Assembly (NCBI GenBank): GCA_937895955.1
Contig: CALAZI010000008.1
Span: 1 to 17,742 of the forward strand
From: an uncultured Alphaproteobacteria bacterium
GTDB lineage: Bacteria; Pseudomonadota; Alphaproteobacteria; Caulobacterales; Parvularculaceae
Length of the DNA: 17,742 bases
Reading direction: 5' to 3'
The first letter of the stretch is position 1. Each line of letters starts with the position of its first letter. The position numbers and the translations under genes were made by a program. Below, piece by piece: positions 15,272 to 17,742 of the stretch. Below the pieces are notes generated by a model that was not told the DNA's origin, made no database searches, and worked only from the letters and a program-made list of their open reading frames with translations.

Positions 15272-16774
15272 CTAACCCTTCCAGAAAGGCCTTAGCGCCG
15301 AAAACTCCCGCCACTGCGCCTCGAGCGCTGCGGCGGCGGCGGCCGATTGCGCGCTTTTGTAGCCGGCGATGAAGCCCGCCGCGCGCGCGGCGGCGGGGCC
15401 GGCTCCGACAGAGGCGGCGTCGGCGATCTCCTGCGCGACGACGGCGTCGTTGATCGCGCCGAAGCCGTCCTGCAGCGCGCTCATCGCCGAAAAAAAGCCG
15501 CCGCGCCTTTCCTTCGGATACAGGTCGCGGAAAATCTGCGCTGCGTAGCGGAATTTCTTGAGGCTGAGGCGCAGCGCGTGGAGGCTCTCCGGCGCCCGGA
15601 AGTCAACGCCCTCGCCCGTCGAGAGGAGCCGGCGCCAACGCCGGTCAAGCGCTTCTTCCGCATACTGATCGACAGCAAGACCGGCGCGCGGCGCAAGATC
15701 AAGCCGCCAGCGCTCGAGATGCGCCGCGCTGAAAAGATCGAGCGTGAATTGCGCGAACTCCGCCGAGACGAGCCCCGCGCCGACATCGAACCAGGCCGCG
15801 GCCAGCCGCGCCTCAGCGCGCGCGCGCAAACCGGGCTCGTCCGCAAGAGTGAGGCTTTCGGCGAGAAAAACCTCCATGTCGCGCGCGCGCGCGACAAGCC
15901 GTCCCCAATCGCGCGCCCGTCCGGCGAGATCGCGCAATCCCTCGCCTTCAAGCGCGCGGCGGAAAAGCCGCTCAAACGCCCGCAACCGGCGCAAGGCGAC
16001 GCGCAGCCGGCGCGCCGCGTCGGAATCATGCGCCGCAATCGCGGCTTCGCCGTTCACGGACACGGCCCTGGCGACGACGCCAAGCGCTTTCGCCAGCGCC
16101 TCTGCCGCGGCGTCTTCCGCCGCGATGGCGATCCGCGCCGGTTTTTCCGCTTTGAGCGCGCCGCCGGCGAGCGAGCGTTCGAGTTTCGCCGCGCCGCAAG
16201 GCCGCAAAGCGCCGTCAAACGCCGCGATGAGGCGGCCGGCGAGCGCGAACACCGCCGCCGCGTCGCCCTTGATCAGTTCAATCTCGATCTCGGCGACGGA
16301 AGATGCGGCCGGGCCGGCGCATATCCTCTCGGCGACGCCGATCTCGGCCGAAATCTCCATCGACGCCCCGTCGGTCTCGACGAGCCGGCTCCAGCGGTCG
16401 ACGCGGATTTCAACGATCGGCGCGAGATCGTCGGGGTTTTCGCCGATGATGCGGTCGATTTCCGGAACGCCGGTGACGAATTGATCGTCGCCGGCGCGCC
16501 ACAGGCGCTCGCTTTCAAGCCGCGCGACCGGCGCCGCCCCCGCCGCCGCGATCTTGGCCGAAAGCATTTTGCCGGAAGGGTCGTTTCTTACGCGCAACGA
16601 TACCCCGGCGCGCGCCAGCCGCCCGTCCGCGCTATCATAATAGATCGAGGTCAATCGCTCCCATTCGTCGGGACCTGCGGCGATTTCCCGGATCAGGGCG
16701 AGCTGCGGCAAGGCCGCGACATCGCGCGCGGAGCCCGTCAGCTTCAATTCGAACTCAGTTTTCGCCTGCGCCAT
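15272..16774 (-). CDS. CYTH-CHAD domain protein (triphosphatase/polyphosphate-binding)
   Basis: This 500-residue protein pairs two domains. The N-terminal CYTH tunnel domain (1-about 205) begins with the signature ExExK as Glu7-Phe-Glu9-Leu-Lys11, and has SIYYDSADGRLARAGVSLRVR and, later, EIEIELIKGD. The C-terminal CHAD domain (about 225-490) has basic helices AARRLRVALRRLRAFERLF and LHALRLSLKKFRYAAQIF, and the family motif LQDGFGAINDA. CYTH members hydrolyse triphosphates, including inorganic triphosphate, with divalent metal. CHAD helices bind polyphosphate and can localise to polyphosphate granules. The combination suggests a role in phosphate/polyphosphate metabolism in the cytoplasm. The ATG follows GGGGGCG. 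Upstream is a 297-base gap containing an unusual interleaved inverted repeat. Confidence 0.93.
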   Translation of the reverse strand: MAQAKTEFELKLTGSARDVAALPQLALIREIAAGPDEWERLTSIYYDSADGRLARAGVSLRVRNDPSGKMLSAKIAAAGAAPVARLESERLWRAGDDQFVTGVPEIDRIIGENPDDLAPIVEIRVDRWSRLVETDGASMEISAEIGVAERICAGPAASSVAEIEIELIKGDAAAVFALAGRLIAAFDGALRPCGAAKLERSLAGGALKAEKPARIAIAAEDAAAEALAKALGVVARAVSVNGEAAIAAHDSDAARRLRVALRRLRAFERLFRRALEGEGLRDLAGRARDWGRLVARARDMEVFLAESLTLADEPGLRARAEARLAAAWFDVGAGLVSAEFAQFTLDLFSAAHLERWRLDLAPRAGLAVDQYAEEALDRRWRRLLSTGEGVDFRAPESLHALRLSLKKFRYAAQIFRDLYPKERRGGFFSAMSALQDGFGAINDAVVAQEIADAASVGAGPAAARAAGFIAGYKSAQSAAAAAALEAQWREFSALRPFWKG

Positions 16775-16876
16775 CTGCGCCGCGCCCCCGCAGCCATACC
16801 CGGATCAATCGCTGTCCGGCCGCAAGAGCTGCGCCATAAAGGGGCGCTTGTCTTGCGCGCGGCGGTGAAATTCCGC

Positions 16877-16937
16877 GGGTAGGGCCGAAAAAAACGCCGC
16901 TGAAAAACAGAGCCTTGGCGGCCCTACCCCAGCGGCG
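16877..16937 (+). ncRNA. Candidate H-type pseudoknot RNA (unassigned)
   Basis: Two perfect inverted repeats interleave. Stem 1 is GGGTAGGGCCG (16877-16887) with CGGCCCTACCC (16919-16929), 11 bp. Stem 2 is CGCCGCTG (16895-16902) with CAGCGGCG (16930-16937), 8 bp. Loop 1 is seven A residues, loop 3 is AAAAACAGAGCCTTGG, and the stems abut without a gap between 16929 and 16930. This geometry works for a pseudoknot in the rightward RNA. In the leftward RNA the corresponding first loop would have zero bases, so the pseudoknot is unlikely there. Instead the leftward strand offers stem 2 followed by seven T, which is terminator-like. I do not recognise a known riboswitch or small RNA. Confidence 0.4.
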
Positions 16938-17004
16938 GGAAGAGCGGACGCATCATTCCCGCAGGAGGAGAATCGCCGCGCGTCGCCGGCCCCGGCCATA
17001 CCGC

Positions 17005-17039
17005 AAAAAAAAACGGCGCGTCGGGGAACCGACGCGCCG
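17005..17039 (-). terminator. Rho-independent terminator of the four-cysteine gene pair
   Basis: Read leftward, an 11-bp perfect stem (17029-17039 with 17014-17024) closes on the 4-base loop TTCC and is followed directly by nine T residues (17005-17013). It lies 33 bases past the stop codon of the 17072-17329 gene. This is the clearest intrinsic terminator in the window. Confidence 0.92.
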
Positions 17040-17071
17040 CATCGAAAAGCGATTTCCCTTTGGCGGCCGGA

Positions 17072-17329
17072 TCAGGCCGGGAAGCAGGCCGCAATCGCTT
17101 CCTTGGTCGCGTCATCGGCCGCGTCGAGATCGTCCGGCGTCTCGATCGCGGCGAGCGCGTCGGCGAGATCGGCGTCGTCTTCGGCCGCCGCGCCGAGACA
17201 GTCGCAACCGGTATCGTCGCCGCCGTTTTCAGCGACATAGGCGCGGCAGGCGTCAGCGGTTTCGTTGGCGGCGGCGGCGCCGAAAAGGCCGGCGGCGAAG
17301 AGCGCGGCGGCGGAAACGAGTTTCAACAT
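17072..17329 (-). CDS. Small secreted four-cysteine protein, copy B
   Basis: This 85-residue protein has a clear signal peptide (MLKLVSAAALFAAGLFGAAA, cleavage after about Ala21), leaving an acidic mature domain of about 64 residues. Cysteines at 28, 42, 44 and 82 follow the pattern C-x13-C-x-C-x37-C. The upstream neighbour has the same pattern and shares the words ADAC, a D-T-(S)-G-C-x-C-L segment and a final A-C, so the two are tandem paralogues of about 40% or lower identity by eye. Two disulfides or a metal site in the periplasm are plausible. I recognise no named family. AAAGGA sits 8 bases before the ATG. The gene is 27 bases downstream of its paralogue, and a strong terminator follows. 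Confidence 0.85.
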   Translation of the reverse strand: MLKLVSAAALFAAGLFGAAAANETADACRAYVAENGGDDTGCDCLGAAAEDDADLADALAAIETPDDLDAADDATKEAIAACFPA

Positions 17330-17356
17330 GCGAATATCCTTTGATTGGGTTGCGTT

Positions 17357-17620
17357 TTAGCGGGTGCAGGCGTCCATCGCCGCCTTGGCGTCGTCGGACG
17401 CGGCGGCGTAGCGCTCTGCAGGGTCCTCGATTTCGCCAAGCTCGCGGAATTCCGATTCGAGCGCCGCATCGCCGGCGATTTCGCTTTCCAGACAGCCGCA
17501 TCCCGACGTGTCGCGGCCCTCGGCTTCAAGGCGGGCGACGCAGGCGTCGGCCATTTCCCCGGCGAACGCGACGGATGACAGCGCCGCGGCCGCAGCGCCC
17601 AATGCAAGAACGAGTTTCAT
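17357..17620 (-). CDS. Small secreted four-cysteine protein, copy A
   Basis: This 87-residue protein has a signal peptide (MKLVLALGAAAAALSSVAFA, cleavage after Ala20) and an acidic mature part of 67 residues. Cysteines at 27, 41, 43 and 85 give C-x13-C-x-C-x41-C, nearly the same spacing as the downstream copy. The region between the CxC and the last Cys is predicted helical and rich in Glu/Asp/Ala. I know no function. Candidate roles are disulfide-stabilised periplasmic factors or metal binders, both inferred. AAAGGGG lies 5-6 bases before the ATG and overlaps the stop codon of the reading frame entering from the right, which fits an operon. The gene pair ends at the strong terminator near 17005. 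Confidence 0.85.
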   Translation of the reverse strand: MKLVLALGAAAAALSSVAFAGEMADACVARLEAEGRDTSGCGCLESEIAGDAALESEFRELGEIEDPAERYAAASDDAKAAMDACTR

Positions 17621-17631
17621 GAAATGCCCCT

Positions 17632-17742
17632 TTAGCGATTTCCAGCTCCCAGCGGCGGCGTTTGTCGCGCGCCATGGTTAACGCCGTCAAGCGCGATGCG
17701 CTGCGCATTGATCTTCACGTCCCGCCGGGCGAAGAAGCCGCC
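17632..17742 (-). CDS. Possible C-terminal end of an upstream gene (partial, uncertain)
   Basis: An open frame of 36 codons enters from the right edge and stops with TAA at 17632-17634. The residues include FFARRDVKINAQRIALDG and end PPLGAGNR. Third codon positions are mostly G or C, as in real genes here. The stop codon overlaps the Shine-Dalgarno of the next leftward gene (TAAAGGGG), a common operon arrangement. I recognise no family. An alternative is a rightward gene starting at ATG 17674 (MVNAVKRDALRIDLHVPPGEE), but it lacks a ribosome binding site. Only one of the two can be right, and the window is too short to decide. Confidence 0.3.
   Translation of the reverse strand, partial: GGFFARRDVKINAQRIALDGVNHGARQTPPLGAGNR

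Larger units (their letters stand above)
16775..17071. other. Intergenic region with a candidate structured RNA and a terminator
   Basis: This 297-base gap separates the CYTH-CHAD gene from the four-cysteine gene; both are leftward. It holds the interleaved inverted repeats at 16877-16937 and the terminator at 17005-17039. The terminator should isolate CYTH-CHAD transcription from the upstream pair, so a leftward promoter is expected between about 16780 and 17000. I could not identify one with confidence. No convincing protein-coding frame occupies the gap. Confidence 0.6.

Noticed and set aside
15347..16882. Rightward 511-codon open frame opposite the CYTH-CHAD gene
   Set aside because: It is antisense to a gene with both CYTH and CHAD signatures, and shows no recognisable domain or ribosome binding site.
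16877..16937. Known pseudoknot riboswitch (SAM-II, SAH, preQ1) or tmRNA/SRP RNA piece
   Set aside because: I see none of their conserved cores, no tRNA-like T-loop and no GGAAG-type SRP tetraloop region; neighbouring genes do not fit those ligands.
17674..17742. Rightward gene starting at ATG 17674
   Set aside because: It has no Shine-Dalgarno and would leave only 53 bases for two divergent promoters; the opposing leftward frame fits an operon better, though the case is not closed.

Overview
This window is GC-rich, gene-dense, bacterial chromosomal DNA, most likely from an alphaproteobacterium. The basis for that assignment is a GTTC-N7-GTTC direct repeat of the alphaproteobacterial LexA type upstream of a comM homologue, a promoter-like element of the alphaproteobacterial RpoH type upstream of dnaK, a dnaK-dnaJ pair, and two intergenic palindromic elements resembling repeats I recall from alphaproteobacterial genomes. 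A family-level placement (for example near Parvularculaceae or Hyphomonadaceae) would be a guess. I see no rRNA, tRNA, CRISPR array, transposase, integrase or phage gene.

Layout, left to right. Positions 1-67 hold the first codons of a leftward sulfotransferase-family gene that runs off the window. Positions 139-3329 hold the leftward chaperone pair dnaK and dnaJ, separated by a 28-bp perfect inverted repeat and a second GC hairpin. A rightward glyoxalase-fold (VOC) gene with a lysine-rich tail diverges from dnaK. Positions 4246-7322 hold two leftward genes: a membrane-anchored arylsulfotransferase-like beta-propeller protein and a TIR-like/transmembrane/FGE-like fusion protein that lacks the recognisable catalytic residues of both end domains. 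Rightward from 7514 come comM (behind the LexA-type box), a hybrid histidine kinase with a degenerate and an intact receiver, and an AmpG-type muropeptide permease. A convergent small lipoprotein-like gene follows across a hairpin-rich interval. Rightward from 13367 come an adenosine kinase-type PfkB sugar kinase and a translationally coupled dienelactone-hydrolase-like protein. Leftward again are a CYTH-CHAD protein (15272-16774) and, beyond a 297-bp gap, two tandem paralogous small secreted four-cysteine proteins. A further leftward reading frame enters from the right edge.

Most genes are housekeeping or conserved accessory functions: protein folding, transformation/recombination helicase, signalling, cell-wall recycling, purine salvage and polyphosphate binding. 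They do not form one pathway. The parts least explained by known families are an ideal H-type pseudoknot in the 16775-17071 gap, the tandem four-cysteine secreted proteins, the TIR/FGE-like fusion, and a hairpin that buries the ribosome binding site of the hybrid kinase.
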